A stretch of DNA of 40,100 nucleotides from Chloroflexota bacterium (lineage in GTDB: Bacteria > Chloroflexota > Anaerolineae > Anaerolineales > UBA4823), in the NCBI GenBank assembly GCA_023395675.1, contig JAEWYL010000198.1:1-40100 (forward strand). The letters are read 5' to 3'. The position numbers were made by a program, and so were the translations under genes. Shown here piece after piece: positions 1 through 8,529 of this stretch. Within the stretch, counting starts at the first letter, position 1. Each line of letters begins with the position of its first letter. The notes beneath the pieces are model-generated. The model was not told where the DNA came from. It was given only the letters and a program-made list of their open reading frames with translations, and did not search any database.

Positions 1-15
1 TATTGTCTTTCGGGT

Positions 16-40
16 GGGGGGGCCCCCCCCCCCCCCCCCC
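16..40. repeat. G7/C18 homopolymer tract at window edge
   Basis: Seven G (16-22) are followed directly by eighteen C (23-40), so the tract can fold on itself. It lies 50 bases past the stop of the first sulfotransferase and a few bases from the window end. A contig-end sequencing or assembly artefact is the simplest explanation. A genuine phase-variable tract is possible, but no reading frame that it would switch is visible. Confidence 0.8.
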
Positions 41-91
41 ACAACAACCCTACAATTCCGAAATTTACGGGATTGCGCCCCAGCCAGCCAA

Positions 92-820
92 TTATTCGTA
101 CCCCATGCGCTCCAGGTAGGGCCCGAACTCGCGCCCGAGCCTCTCCTGCTGCTCGGGGGTGAGGGCCTGGCGGAAGCGCCCGGTGCGGCCCTGGTTGAAA
201 TGGGTGCCGCGCCTCTCCCGGCTGGCCCCCTCGGGGCGGTAGCGCTCGATCACCGCCTGCACGGCGGGGCTGCCGGCCTCCAGGCGCAGGAATTCCGCCA
301 ACCGGGCGGCCTCCCCATCGTAGTCCGCCAGCAGGTTCTCGTAGCGGCAGTGCAGGGTGCCGGGCGCGGCCAGCCAGGCCTCCGAGATGCGCACGTAGCC
401 GCGCATGAACTCCAGCGCGGCCTCGAAATCCACCAGGTGCGAGAAGGCGTTCGGCCGCCCGCTCTTCAGGGCCCGCTGCCCGTTGTCGTAGGCGGAGAGC
501 AGGGCGTCGCGGGGGTCGCGGTAGATATAGGTGGGGCGCAGCAGCCCCAGGCGCACCAGGCGCAGGGCGAAGGGCGTCGGCCCGGCGTGGGCCTTGAGGA
601 CGAAAGTGTTGCCCAGCAGCGAGGGGACCAGCGCCAGGAGCAGGCGCCGCGGGGTGAGCGCCCCGATATTGCAGTTCACCTCGGTGAGGATGGACTGCAG
701 GCGGTAGCGGCGGCGGATCTCACGCGCGTCCTGCCCGCCGCAGGCGGTCACCAGATCGTGGGTGAGGTTGTAATACCAGCCGGAACCGGCGCGGGGCATG
801 CCAACGGAGAGGATAATCAT
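92..820 (-). CDS. Sulfotransferase-family protein
   Basis: This 242-aa protein resembles PAPS-dependent sulfotransferases, which move sulfate from 3'-phosphoadenylyl sulfate to a hydroxyl, here presumably on a glycan. An N-terminal phosphate-binding loop follows strand beta-1 (GMPRAGSGW, residues 7-15), and the 3'-phosphate motif YRDPRD lies near residues 100-105. I chose the ATG at 820 because it puts the P-loop at its usual N-terminal place. A GTG at 907 would add 29 residues without an obvious domain or ribosome binding site. The gene diverges from the YtxH gene and is one of four sulfotransferase-like genes in the window. The acceptor cannot be told, and some members of this fold do not use PAPS. 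Confidence 0.75.
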   Translation of the reverse strand: MIILSVGMPRAGSGWYYNLTHDLVTACGGQDAREIRRRYRLQSILTEVNCNIGALTPRRLLLALVPSLLGNTFVLKAHAGPTPFALRLVRLGLLRPTYIYRDPRDALLSAYDNGQRALKSGRPNAFSHLVDFEAALEFMRGYVRISEAWLAAPGTLHCRYENLLADYDGEAARLAEFLRLEAGSPAVQAVIERYRPEGASRERRGTHFNQGRTGRFRQALTPEQQERLGREFGPYLERMGYE

Positions 821-863
821 GGGTTTCGAGGGGTCCTGAAGTTGTCTGTTCAGCCGGTTTTCC

Positions 864-876
864 CGGTATAATACCG
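864..876. promoter_or_regulatory. Palindromic TATAAT element in divergent spacer
   Basis: CGGTATAATACCG is a perfect 13-base palindrome (one central base) containing a consensus TATAAT at 867-872. It sits between the divergent sulfotransferase (start 820) and YtxH gene (start 976). It could be a -10 element in either direction, or an operator. The best plus-strand -35 is TTGTCT at 842-847, 19 bases away, which is poor. A second weak candidate for the YtxH gene is TTGATC (928-933), 16 bases, TATTTT (950-955). Confidence 0.35.
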
Positions 877-975
877 TGGAAAGGGCCTGAAAACCTGCGC
901 GCTGCACGCCAGGGTTGTGCGGCGCCTTTGATCTGAACGCTCAATGCTCTATTTTGGAAAATACTGGAGGGACGT

Positions 976-1200
976 ATGAATAAAGTGGTCAGTTTTCTAT
1001 CCGGCCTGATCACCGGCGCGCTGCTGGGCGCTGCGGTGGCAATCCTGCTCGCCCCGGCCTCGGGCCATGAGCTGCGCGACCAGATGACCAACCGGGCGCG
1101 GCAGATCGAGATCGAGGTGAAGCAGGCCGCGGCCGCCCGCCGGGCCGAGCTCGAGCAGCAGCTCGACGCCCTGCGCACGCCCAGGCGAGAAAGCCAGTAA
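976..1200 (+). CDS. YtxH-like small membrane protein
   Basis: This 74-aa protein has one glycine/alanine-rich membrane segment (about residues 6-27, with GxxxG-type spacing) followed by LLAPASGHELRDQM. That is the hallmark of YtxH/gas-vesicle-like proteins (LLxPxSGxExR). A charged, probably helical tail runs from residue 35 to the end (RQIEIEVKQAAAARRAELEQ). A clear ribosome binding site, GGAGG, lies about five bases before the ATG. It is the only plus-strand gene at the left end and converges on the metallopeptidase gene. The family is linked to stress and envelope contexts without a defined biochemical role. A direct part in polysaccharide synthesis is doubtful. Confidence 0.8.
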   Translation: MNKVVSFLSGLITGALLGAAVAILLAPASGHELRDQMTNRARQIEIEVKQAAAARRAELEQQLDALRTPRRESQ

Positions 1201-1243
1201 CCAGAAATTCAAGTAAAAGCGGAAAATCCCGGAGTTAATGCGC

Positions 1244-1279
1244 AGGAGCGGGGCCCCCTTTACCGGGCGCCCCGCTCCT
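1244..1279. terminator. Hairpin between convergent genes
   Basis: AGGAGCGGGGC (1244-1254) and its exact complement (1269-1279) form an 11-bp stem with a 14-base loop. It sits between the convergent YtxH and metallopeptidase stops. There is only a short CTCCTT after the stem on the plus strand and no T-tract on the minus strand, so it may be a weak two-way terminator. Confidence 0.5.
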
Positions 1280-1295
1280 CCTTATCTGCCGCCCG

Positions 1296-3425
1296 CTAGC
1301 GCTCGAGCGTGAAGCGGTAGGCCGCCGGCTGGCGGGTGTAGCGGGTAGTCCCCACCACCACCAGCACATATTCGTCCACCCCGCCGCCAAATTCCAGGGA
1401 GATGTCAATGGCGTTGTCGGCCGGCAGCTCAAATTGCTGCACGCTGGTGGTATTCCCCTCGGCGATCAGCGCCAGGCGGAAGGTCTGCGGGAGCAGGTTC
1501 TGCAGGCGGGCCCAGCCGGAGGCCTCCCAGCCGCCGTCGTCCCCCTCGAAATCCGTCGCATAGCCGATCTCCGCGATGGAGACGTCGTCCAGCAGGAAGC
1601 CCTCGCCGTTCACCGCCATATCGGTGATGTATTCAAAGCGGACCTGCACCTTCTGCCCCGCAAACTGCGACAGGTCCACGCGCTCCTCGATCCACTGCGC
1701 CTGGCTCCCGCCGCCGCTCTTCCCGTTGTAAGCCCAGCCGAAGCTCGCCCCGGTGGGGTCCTCGTCCGTGCCGGAGGGGGTCTCCAGGATCTGCCAGTTC
1801 TCCCCATCGGTGGAGGCCACCAGGTAGAGGTAGTCGAAGTCCTCCTCCAGGTCGTACCAGGTCCAGTAGCTGAGGGTCACCGGGCCGTCCACCTCGCTCA
1901 GGTCGAACTCGCGGGTGAGGGTCACGTCCGAAGAGCTGCCCTTGTTGGACCAGAAGGCATAGCTGCCCGAATGGGGCTGTACCGGCACCACCCCCACCTG
2001 GATGGAGCCCTCGAAGTGCAGGCTGGCAGGCCCGCCGCAGCGGATGCGGATATAGTCGGCGCCGTACTGGCTGACCGAGCGGGTGTAGGTCTCTGTATCG
2101 CAGGAGTCGATGCTCTCGGTCTGCGAGACGCGCGGGGCGGCGCGGTAGTCCTCGTACCCGTAGCGCCCGTCGTCCAGCGAGGTGTCCTGCAGGTAGTTGG
2201 CCGCGGCCCAGTCTGCGATCACCTGGTCGGCGCTGACCGGCTCGTCGTCGAGCGGGTCGGTGATACCGAGCTGGTCCAGCACCTCGTCAATGCTGTCCAG
2301 CCCGTTGGATGGGTTCGCCACCACAGCCTGGGTGGCCTCGTCGCCGAAGCGGTCCAGGAAGTAGGCGGTGAACAGGAATGCGGCGCCGTAGTGCGGGGCC
2401 ACCTGCTCCCGTTCGGTGGGCCAGTCGTTGAGCTGCAGGTCCGGGTTCAGAGAGAAGATGAAGTCGTGCCCGCCCACGCTGAAGCCGTTCAGGAACATCG
2501 CCAGGTCGGCGAAGCCCTCGTTGAGCCAGATCTCCTCGTTGCGGTCCAGGTTCCAGTGGATCATGTGCTGGAACTCGTGCGCCAGCACCCCCATGGAATA
2601 CTCGTCGCTGAAGCTGGTGTGGTCGGCGCTGAAGACGAACATTTCGTGCCCGTTCGAGTATTCCACTGCCTCCGGATGGTAAGAATCCACCGAGGAGAAG
2701 TAGCCCGCCACGCTGCCGCCCAGGCCGCGGGTGTAGAGGATGTAAATATGCGGATCGCCGTCAATGCCCGGAGACCATTCCTCGCCGAAAAACTCCCGGT
2801 TGGTGGGGTAGATCTGCTCCTCGAAGGTGCTCGCCATCCCGGCCAGCTCGCGAGAGTCGAAGGAGAGCCCGTCCTGGATCCAGAAATAGGCGTGCTCGGT
2901 GACGTGCTGCAGGGTGGCGTCCACCTGGAAGTTCTCGTTGGTGTCCGAATCGCTGACCCAGAACTCGCGCGTATCGCCCACCTGCGCAGGCGAGGCCGGG
3001 GGCTGCAGGGTAGTCTGCACCACCTCGCGGCCCTCCAGCCGTTCTGCCAGCTCGTACAGGTCGGCCTCCGGGATCTCCACCGCTTTGAGGCGCTCCAGAT
3101 TCTCGGACGGCCCTTCCGAAACGGGTACGGGGGTGCGCGTGGGCGTGGCGTCCAGCGGCTCTTCAGCCGTGGGCGCGCCGGACTCCGAGGAGGGGGTCGG
3201 CGTGAGCGCCTGCGCCTCCGGCGCGGTGGGTGAGGGGATGGGGGTGAGATCGGCGGGCCGGATCACCACGGGGGTGGAGCTCTCCTCGCCGGGGAAGTTC
3301 GGAACCTCCACGCCTCCCTGCCGGACCATAAACAACCATGCCCCGGCGGCCGCCATGCAGAGGCAGGCCAGGCAGAGCAGGCTGACTACGGCGATAACGA
3401 TGGCGATAATCCAGTTGCGCGACAT
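1296..3425 (-). CDS. Membrane-anchored InhA-like zinc metallopeptidase
   Basis: This 709-aa protein starts with a signal anchor or uncleaved signal (residues 5-34), followed by a Thr/Pro/Ser-rich stalk (about 50-107) that would hold the enzyme off the membrane. The gluzincin-type zinc site is HEFQH (283-287) with a downstream Glu in LNEGFAD (303), about 15 residues after the HExxH motif. The C-terminal half contains a MAM/InhA-like beta domain (about 485-620, LSYWTWYDLEEDFDY). This layout is typical of immune-inhibitor-A-like extracellular proteases. I chose the ATG at 3425 because AGGAGA lies six bases upstream; the open frame extends 70 codons further without a start signal. It lies downstream of the ligase gene after a 288-base gap, so it is probably a separate unit. 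The substrate is unknown; surface-protein processing is a guess. Confidence 0.85.
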   Translation of the reverse strand: MSRNWIIAIVIAVVSLLCLACLCMAAAGAWLFMVRQGGVEVPNFPGEESSTPVVIRPADLTPIPSPTAPEAQALTPTPSSESGAPTAEEPLDATPTRTPVPVSEGPSENLERLKAVEIPEADLYELAERLEGREVVQTTLQPPASPAQVGDTREFWVSDSDTNENFQVDATLQHVTEHAYFWIQDGLSFDSRELAGMASTFEEQIYPTNREFFGEEWSPGIDGDPHIYILYTRGLGGSVAGYFSSVDSYHPEAVEYSNGHEMFVFSADHTSFSDEYSMGVLAHEFQHMIHWNLDRNEEIWLNEGFADLAMFLNGFSVGGHDFIFSLNPDLQLNDWPTEREQVAPHYGAAFLFTAYFLDRFGDEATQAVVANPSNGLDSIDEVLDQLGITDPLDDEPVSADQVIADWAAANYLQDTSLDDGRYGYEDYRAAPRVSQTESIDSCDTETYTRSVSQYGADYIRIRCGGPASLHFEGSIQVGVVPVQPHSGSYAFWSNKGSSSDVTLTREFDLSEVDGPVTLSYWTWYDLEEDFDYLYLVASTDGENWQILETPSGTDEDPTGASFGWAYNGKSGGGSQAQWIEERVDLSQFAGQKVQVRFEYITDMAVNGEGFLLDDVSIAEIGYATDFEGDDGGWEASGWARLQNLLPQTFRLALIAEGNTTSVQQFELPADNAIDISLEFGGGVDEYVLVVVGTTRYTRQPAAYRFTLER

Positions 3426-3713
3426 TCTTCTCCTGAAAGTAATTCGGGCCTCCCGCCGGGCAGGACGGCCTGCGGTCCGGGCGCGGAGACCAGATCCATC
3501 TATCTTCGCGGCTTTGTTGTGCCGGAGGGCGCGGCCGCCCAACGCAGCAAAACCATCTGGTAAATGTTTAGAAAAATCCGTTTTGAGGGCCGTTTCTCTC
3601 CAAATCTTGAGAACCCCCTGCCGCCTGAAGCCCAATCATACCAGCAACTGCGGGTCCCTGGTAGGTCCTGCCGCAAGCCGGGTGCGCGACCAATTACCCC
3701 CTTTTTTACAATT
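3426..3713. other. Intergenic spacer, no gene seen
   Basis: This 288-base gap lies between two minus-strand genes. It holds the metallopeptidase ribosome binding site at its left end (AGGAGA on the minus strand) and an AT-richer patch around 3555-3620 that may contain that gene's promoter. I could not find a convincing -35/-10 pair, or a T-tailed terminator for the upstream ligase gene. Confidence 0.5.
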
Positions 3714-5204
3714 TCAGTGCTCCCCGCGCCCCTGCGGGAGGTACACCCAGGCCGCGGCGGTGATCAGGCCGAACACCACCCACATATTGGGAAGGGCGAA
3801 AGAATCGAAAGAAAAGGCCGAGAGCACAAAAGCGAAGACGCCCAGCAGCCCGGCTGTGCCCCAGGCCCGCTGGTCCGGGTCTGAGGCCAGGTACAGGAAG
3901 AGGGCGCAGCCCAGGATGGCGATGGGGAAGACCAGGAAGGCCGCTGTACCCACCAGCCCGGTCTCCGCCAGCAGGCGGAAGTAAAAGACCTTGGCGGTCA
4001 CCAGGCGGTTGCGCCCCGCCTCCGGGGTGACGATGCGCAGCACCTCCGGCATGGCGGCCAGCTCCCGGTCGGGCATGCGCTCGGCGAAATAGAAGCCGAA
4101 ATTGCCCGGGCCCACCCCGAAGAGCGGGTCTTCGACGTAGGTGTTGAATGCCCCGGTGCCGTAGATGAAGCGCGCCCCGAACCCCAGGTACTCGAAATAG
4201 CCGGACAGGGTGGGCCGCTCGAAATCCCGCCAGTAGCTCCACAGACGAGAGAAGAAGGCGTTTCTGCGCCCGGCGAGCAGCGCGCCCCCCACCAGGACGG
4301 CGATCACCAGGACAGCCTGCAGCAGGCGCAGGCCCCAGAGGCGCAGGGCCGGGCGCGGGGCCTCGCTCCGGCGGGCCCGGCTGCGGCCCCACTGCGGGCG
4401 GAAGAAAACCACGCAGGCGAAGGCCAGGGCTGCCAGGTTGATCAGCCCGGCGCGGGAGAAGGTGAAGACCAGCACCCCGATGGACCAGACCAGCAGTACC
4501 AGCTCCACGCTCAACCAGCGCCAGCGCTGCGGCCTGGGGAAGACGCTCTTGCCCGAGAGCACCGCCCCCAGCAGCCAGGGCATATACAGAAAGGTGATCT
4601 GCTCGGCAAACCAGTTCGGCTCGTAGGTCAGGCCCGAGACCCGGTCCTCGAACAGGCGGCGGGTGGAGATCAGGCGCTGCACCCGGCTCAGGAGCTGAAA
4701 AAGCTGCGGCTGGTAGCGAAAGACCGAGACGGCCTGCAGAGAGCCCCAGCCCAGGGCCAGGACCAATCCGGCATACAGGGCGCGCAGGCTAAAGCGCAGG
4801 TCCTGCGGGCTGCGCGGCAGCAGGCTGGCAGCCAGGTAAAAGGCCAGCCCCAGCCCCAGGGTGATCAGCGCCCGCAGGAGGCGCGCTTCCACCGTGATGC
4901 CGAGCGCCGGGTCAATGCCGCGCAGCAGGGAGAGCAGCGAGGAGCCCAGGGCGGCGAGCACGAAGGGCAGGACCGCCAGGCAGGTGCGCGGCAGCCCGCC
5001 GCGCAGCAGGCGCGGCAGGACCGCGATCAGCAGCAGCACCGCCAGCGGGTAGATCGAGAGCGGCCGCACCAGGGCCCCGCCGCCGATCGCCGGGGGGAAG
5101 AAGGGAAAGCTGGTGACCGGCAGGCAGACCAGGAAGAGCGCCCAGGCGGTCTTCTCCACCAGGGCCAGGAGGTTCCGCCGGGGAGGAGGCAGGGCTGCGG
5201 TCAC
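3714..5204 (-). CDS. O-antigen ligase/polymerase family protein (Wzy/WaaL-like)
   Basis: This 496-aa polytopic protein has about ten or more hydrophobic segments and a large extracytoplasmic loop in the C-terminal half (about residues 320-400, with the region around FGVGPGNFGFYF). That is the usual layout of the PF04932 O-antigen ligase/polymerase family. Members either polymerise repeat units on undecaprenyl pyrophosphate or transfer finished glycan to an acceptor. The GTG start overlaps the upstream stop as GTGA (5201-5204), indicating translational coupling to the Wzz-like gene. Beside an ABC exporter, a ligase role (attachment to the wall or a lipid) is as plausible as a Wzy polymerase role. 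The sequence alone does not settle which. Confidence 0.8.
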   Translation of the reverse strand: MTAALPPPRRNLLALVEKTAWALFLVCLPVTSFPFFPPAIGGGALVRPLSIYPLAVLLLIAVLPRLLRGGLPRTCLAVLPFVLAALGSSLLSLLRGIDPALGITVEARLLRALITLGLGLAFYLAASLLPRSPQDLRFSLRALYAGLVLALGWGSLQAVSVFRYQPQLFQLLSRVQRLISTRRLFEDRVSGLTYEPNWFAEQITFLYMPWLLGAVLSGKSVFPRPQRWRWLSVELVLLVWSIGVLVFTFSRAGLINLAALAFACVVFFRPQWGRSRARRSEAPRPALRLWGLRLLQAVLVIAVLVGGALLAGRRNAFFSRLWSYWRDFERPTLSGYFEYLGFGARFIYGTGAFNTYVEDPLFGVGPGNFGFYFAERMPDRELAAMPEVLRIVTPEAGRNRLVTAKVFYFRLLAETGLVGTAAFLVFPIAILGCALFLYLASDPDQRAWGTAGLLGVFAFVLSAFSFDSFALPNMWVVFGLITAAAWVYLPQGRGEH

Positions 5205-6277
5205 CGCCCGCCTCCCGCGCCGGGGTAGGCCTCCCGGCGCGCCGCCGCTTCCCGCGCCCGGGCCGCCCCTGCCAGCGGGCGCGCCAGCCAGAGCAGGCCC
5301 CAGGCCAGCAGACCCAGCAGGGCCCCGACCAGGGCCGTCAGCGCGCCGGGGCGCACCGCCCGGGCCTGGGGCTCCCCGGGCAGCGGCTCGACCTGCACGT
5401 AGGCGGTGAGGCCCGAGGAGGTCAGGTAGGCGGTCTCGTGCTGCTGGTAAACCGCGGCGTGCTCGCTTTCGGCCTGCGCCAGCCGGGCCTGCACGGCCTG
5501 CAGCTCATCCCCGGCGTAGACCAGCGCCCGCTCCACCCAGGGCAGGCCCTCGGAGACGGGGCTGCCCGTGGAGGGCGCCTCCTCCAGCAGAGACTGCCCG
5601 GCAGGGTCCGCCCCGGCGAGGCGCGAGACCAGCGCCAGCAGGCGCCAGCGTTCCAGCTCTTCCAGCGGCCTGCCCGCACCGGCGGCCTCGGCCTGCCAGG
5701 CTTCCAGAGCGGCCTGCGCCTGAGAGATGCCGGCGGCGCGCTGCGCCAGGTCCACTTTTTCGTTCGCCAGGCGGCGGCTGCGGGCCTCCAGGTCCAGCAT
5801 CACCTGGGCGTGCCCGGCGGCCGCCTCCACCCAATCCACCACGGCCGCCCCCCAGGCGCGGGCCAGGGCTTCCGCCCGGGCCGGGTCCCGGTCCTCCGCC
5901 GCCAGCCGCCACTTGCCCGCGTTGCGCCAGTAGGCGTGCAGCTGCGGACGCAGGTCGGCCGGAGCCGTCCCCTCCCAGGAGGGGTCCTGCTCCCGCAGGC
6001 GGGCCAGCGTACCCTCCAGCACCCCGTCCGAGACGATGAAGAGGTTCAGGGTGTCCATCTGCCAGTTTTTGTAGTCGTCCGGGTTGCGGAAGATGGCGTC
6101 GCTGTTGTACATCACGTTCAGGCCGCTCTCCGCCCGGTAGGGAGTGGGCAGCAGGTAAGCCGCTCCCCAGCCCAGCAGCGCCCCGAGCAGGAAGGCCAGC
6201 AGGGGCAGGGGCCAGGCGTGGGTGAGAGCCAGGATTTCCTCGCGCAGTCGCCATTCAGTAAGCATGATTCGGTCCAT
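5201..6277 (-). CDS. Wzz-like chain-length/polysaccharide co-polymerase protein
   Basis: This 358-aa protein has a membrane segment at about residues 23-45 and a second near the C-terminus (about 310-335), enclosing an extracytoplasmic, largely helical middle. This is the two-helix topology of Wzz and polysaccharide co-polymerases that control chain length. After the first helix, the stretch PTPYRAESGLNV matches the family's usual PxxYxAxxxLxV pattern. No C-terminal tyrosine-kinase domain follows, so it is a Wzz/CapA-like form rather than a BY-kinase. The start is uncertain: ATG 6277 and ATG 6265 are both possible and neither has a good ribosome binding site. The gene is coupled by GTGA to the ligase gene and lies 66 bases downstream of the WecA-like gene, with a hairpin between them. 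Confidence 0.7.
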   Translation of the reverse strand: MDRIMLTEWRLREEILALTHAWPLPLLAFLLGALLGWGAAYLLPTPYRAESGLNVMYNSDAIFRNPDDYKNWQMDTLNLFIVSDGVLEGTLARLREQDPSWEGTAPADLRPQLHAYWRNAGKWRLAAEDRDPARAEALARAWGAAVVDWVEAAAGHAQVMLDLEARSRRLANEKVDLAQRAAGISQAQAALEAWQAEAAGAGRPLEELERWRLLALVSRLAGADPAGQSLLEEAPSTGSPVSEGLPWVERALVYAGDELQAVQARLAQAESEHAAVYQQHETAYLTSSGLTAYVQVEPLPGEPQARAVRPGALTALVGALLGLLAWGLLWLARPLAGAARAREAAARREAYPGAGGGR

Positions 6278-6294
6278 AAAAAGAGGGGGATGTT

Positions 6295-6328
6295 CTGCCG
6301 CCTGCGCGGCGGAGCCGGGCGGCGGCAG
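6295..6328 (-). terminator. Intercistronic hairpin between wecA-like and wzz-like genes
   Basis: CTGCCGCC (6295-6302) pairs perfectly with GGCGGCAG (6321-6328) around an 18-base loop. On the minus strand it is followed, about a dozen bases on, by CTCTTTTT just before the Wzz-like start. The gap is long for an intrinsic terminator. It may instead set relative expression or mRNA stability within the operon. Confidence 0.3.
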
Positions 6329-6343
6329 CAAGATGGGTCTTGA

Positions 6344-7402
6344 TCAGGCCGGGGGCAGGCGTTCGGGCAGCGTCTCTTCCTTGAAAATCTCTCTTTTGGC
6401 CGGAGAGAAACTGCGCTCCAGCAGCACCAGCGAGACGGCAGCCAGCGCCAGGACGGCGGCGAAGATCAGGTTGGCGAACAGGGGCGGCAGGCTGAGGGCG
6501 ATGAAAGCCAGGCAGCCCAGGAGCAGGGCCGCGATGTGCATGGTCGCCACCGCCCGGTTGCTGCTCATGCCCAGCGCCACCAGGCGGTGGTAGGTGTGGT
6601 CCATGGCGCCCTTATACACCGGCACCCCCCGCCGCAGGCGGGAGACCACCACCAGGGTGGTGTCGAAGATGGGCACCCCCACCAGCAGGATGGGCACGTA
6701 CCAGGAGGCCAGCGGGGAGAAGCCGACCGGGTTGTAGGCGATGCCCAGCGCCGCCAGGCTGAACCCCAGGTACTGGGCGCCGGAATCGCCCACGAAGTAG
6801 TAGGCCGGGGAGGTGTTGAAGTAGTAGGAGCCCAGGCAGGCGCCCAGCAGGATGGTGCTGAAGAGCGAGAGGTCGCCCTGCCCGGAATCGATGGAGACCA
6901 GCATAAAGAAGGCGGAGGCCATCCCCGCCACGCCCAGGGCCAGGCCGTCCATGCTGTCCACGAAGTTGTAGGCGTTGGTGATGCCCACCATCCAGAAAAG
7001 GGTGAGAGGGAAATCCAGCCAGGGGTTCCCGAAAATGCGCACGTGCACGCCCAGGGCGATCAGCGCCGCAGACGCCAGGAGCTGTCCCGCCAGCTTCCAG
7101 GCCGGGGGCAGGCGGTAGGCGTCGTCGAGCAGCCCGAAGACGAAGATGATGCCCCCCGAGAGCAGGATGGCGGGGACGGAGCCCAGGCGGTACACCCCTT
7201 CCGTCAGGCTCAGGATCAGGGCCGCGCTGAAGAGCACCAGCCCGCCCGCCACCGGCACGCTGTTCCTGTGCTGCTTGTGCGTCTCCGCGCCGGGCACGTC
7301 CACCAGACCCAGGCGGCGGGCGAGCAGCAGGCAGACCGGGCCCAGGGCCAGCGTGATCAGGCAGGCGAAAAAGATCACCCGGAAGGTGACGAAGGTGTTC
7401 AT
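6344..7402 (-). CDS. WecA/TagO-type undecaprenyl-phosphate sugar-1-phosphate transferase
   Basis: This 352-aa MraY/WecA-superfamily protein has about ten to eleven membrane helices. The family motifs are present: DDAYRLPP (Asp-Asp near residues 92-93), NAYNFVDSMDGLA (catalytic Asp loop) and the late HTYHRL His motif. Such enzymes transfer HexNAc-1-phosphate, usually GlcNAc-1-P, from UDP-sugar to undecaprenyl phosphate and thereby start a surface glycan at the inner face of the membrane. I chose the ATG at 7402 because it overlaps the upstream GT stop as ATGA and begins the first helix. Upstream frame extension is a shadow of that GT gene. It is the only initiating transferase recognised in the window. 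Confidence 0.88.
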   Translation of the reverse strand: MNTFVTFRVIFFACLITLALGPVCLLLARRLGLVDVPGAETHKQHRNSVPVAGGLVLFSAALILSLTEGVYRLGSVPAILLSGGIIFVFGLLDDAYRLPPAWKLAGQLLASAALIALGVHVRIFGNPWLDFPLTLFWMVGITNAYNFVDSMDGLALGVAGMASAFFMLVSIDSGQGDLSLFSTILLGACLGSYYFNTSPAYYFVGDSGAQYLGFSLAALGIAYNPVGFSPLASWYVPILLVGVPIFDTTLVVVSRLRRGVPVYKGAMDHTYHRLVALGMSSNRAVATMHIAALLLGCLAFIALSLPPLFANLIFAAVLALAAVSLVLLERSFSPAKREIFKEETLPERLPPA

Positions 7403-8529
7403 GGAGAAGCGCCCCACTCCCGCCCGTAAACCGCCAGTGTGGCCGCGTTCACCCGGGCTGTGGTGAAGCCGTCGAGCACAATGCGGCGCCCCTCGGCGCC
7501 CATCCGGCCCCGCAGGCCGGGGTCGGAGGCCAGCCGCTCCAGGGCCTGCGCCAGGGAGGCCGCATCGCCGGGCGGGACCACCAGGCCGTTCACCTCGTGG
7601 CGGGCGATCTCCCGGCATCCGGGGCTGTCGCTCGCCACCACCGGGCGCCCGCAGGCCGCCGCCTCCAGCAGCACCGTGGGCACCCCCTCGGCGTACATGG
7701 TGGGCATGGCGACGATGTGGCTGCGGGCATAGGCGGCGTTCATGTCCGTCTGCCAGCCCCACCACTCCACCAGGCCCTCCCGCGCCCAGCCCCGCAGGGT
7801 CTCCTCCGGGATCGAGCCCGGGTTGCCGGGGTCCGGCTCGCCTGCCAGGGCCACGCGCAGCGGGCTCCCGCCCTGCAGGCGGCGGGCCGCTTCCACCAGC
7901 AGCCCCACCCCCTTATCCCACAGCAGGCGGCCCGAAAACAGGATCACCGGGGCGCCCTCGGGCTCGGGGGCGGGCCGGAAGCGTTCCGGGTCCACGCCCA
8001 CGCCCGGGATGTGGAAGGCCTGCGCCGGGGTGATGAACTTCTCCGCCAGAAAATAGTCCCGGTCTGCCCCGTTCTCGAAGATCACCGCCGTATCGGGGCG
8101 GTTCAGGGCCAGGCGGTACAGGCGGCGCACCCCGCCCTTGAGCAGGCGGGCGCGGGCGTCTTTGCCCGAGAAGATATAGCCCCGCCCGGTGATGGAATTG
8201 ACCACCCGCGCCCCCGGCACGGCGCGCGCCGCCAGGGTGCCGTAGAGCACCGGTTTGATGGTGTGGTGGTGAACCAGGTCGGGCTGCTCCTGGCGGTAGA
8301 GGCGCGCCAGCCGCAGCGTTGCCCCCAATTCCAGCCAGGGAGCCAGGGTCTGCCGCCCGACCTCCCAGCGGCGCCAGGGGAAGCCGCGCCGGTCGAAATC
8401 GCGGGTGTACTTCCCGGCAGGGGAGACCAGCACCACCTCGTGCCCCTGCTCGCGCAGAAAACAGGCCAGGTCCAGGCGGTAATTGTAGAGATACCAGTCG
8501 GTATTGGCGGCCAGGATGATCTTAGCCAT
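7399..8529 (-). CDS. GT4-family glycosyltransferase
   Basis: This 376-aa GT-B enzyme resembles PglA/WbnH-type transferases that add the second sugar to an undecaprenyl-linked HexNAc. The N-terminal half starts ILAANTDWYLYNYR and has the HHHTIKP acceptor-side motif. The C-terminal half has FSGRLLWDKG and the donor-binding EX7E region within EGVPTVLLEAAACGRPVVAS. Direct coupling (ATGA) to the WecA-like gene supports an early extension step. Its ATG lies inside the end of the upstream GT gene (8-base overlap). The sugar specificity is not readable from the sequence. Confidence 0.85.
   Translation of the reverse strand: MAKIILAANTDWYLYNYRLDLACFLREQGHEVVLVSPAGKYTRDFDRRGFPWRRWEVGRQTLAPWLELGATLRLARLYRQEQPDLVHHHTIKPVLYGTLAARAVPGARVVNSITGRGYIFSGKDARARLLKGGVRRLYRLALNRPDTAVIFENGADRDYFLAEKFITPAQAFHIPGVGVDPERFRPAPEPEGAPVILFSGRLLWDKGVGLLVEAARRLQGGSPLRVALAGEPDPGNPGSIPEETLRGWAREGLVEWWGWQTDMNAAYARSHIVAMPTMYAEGVPTVLLEAAACGRPVVASDSPGCREIARHEVNGLVVPPGDAASLAQALERLASDPGLRGRMGAEGRRIVLDGFTTARVNAATLAVYGREWGASP

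Noticed and set aside
1434..3233. 599-aa open frame on the plus strand opposite the metallopeptidase
   Set aside because: It is a high-GC antisense shadow. The minus-strand frame has HExxH, a signal anchor and a ribosome binding site, while this one shows no domain.
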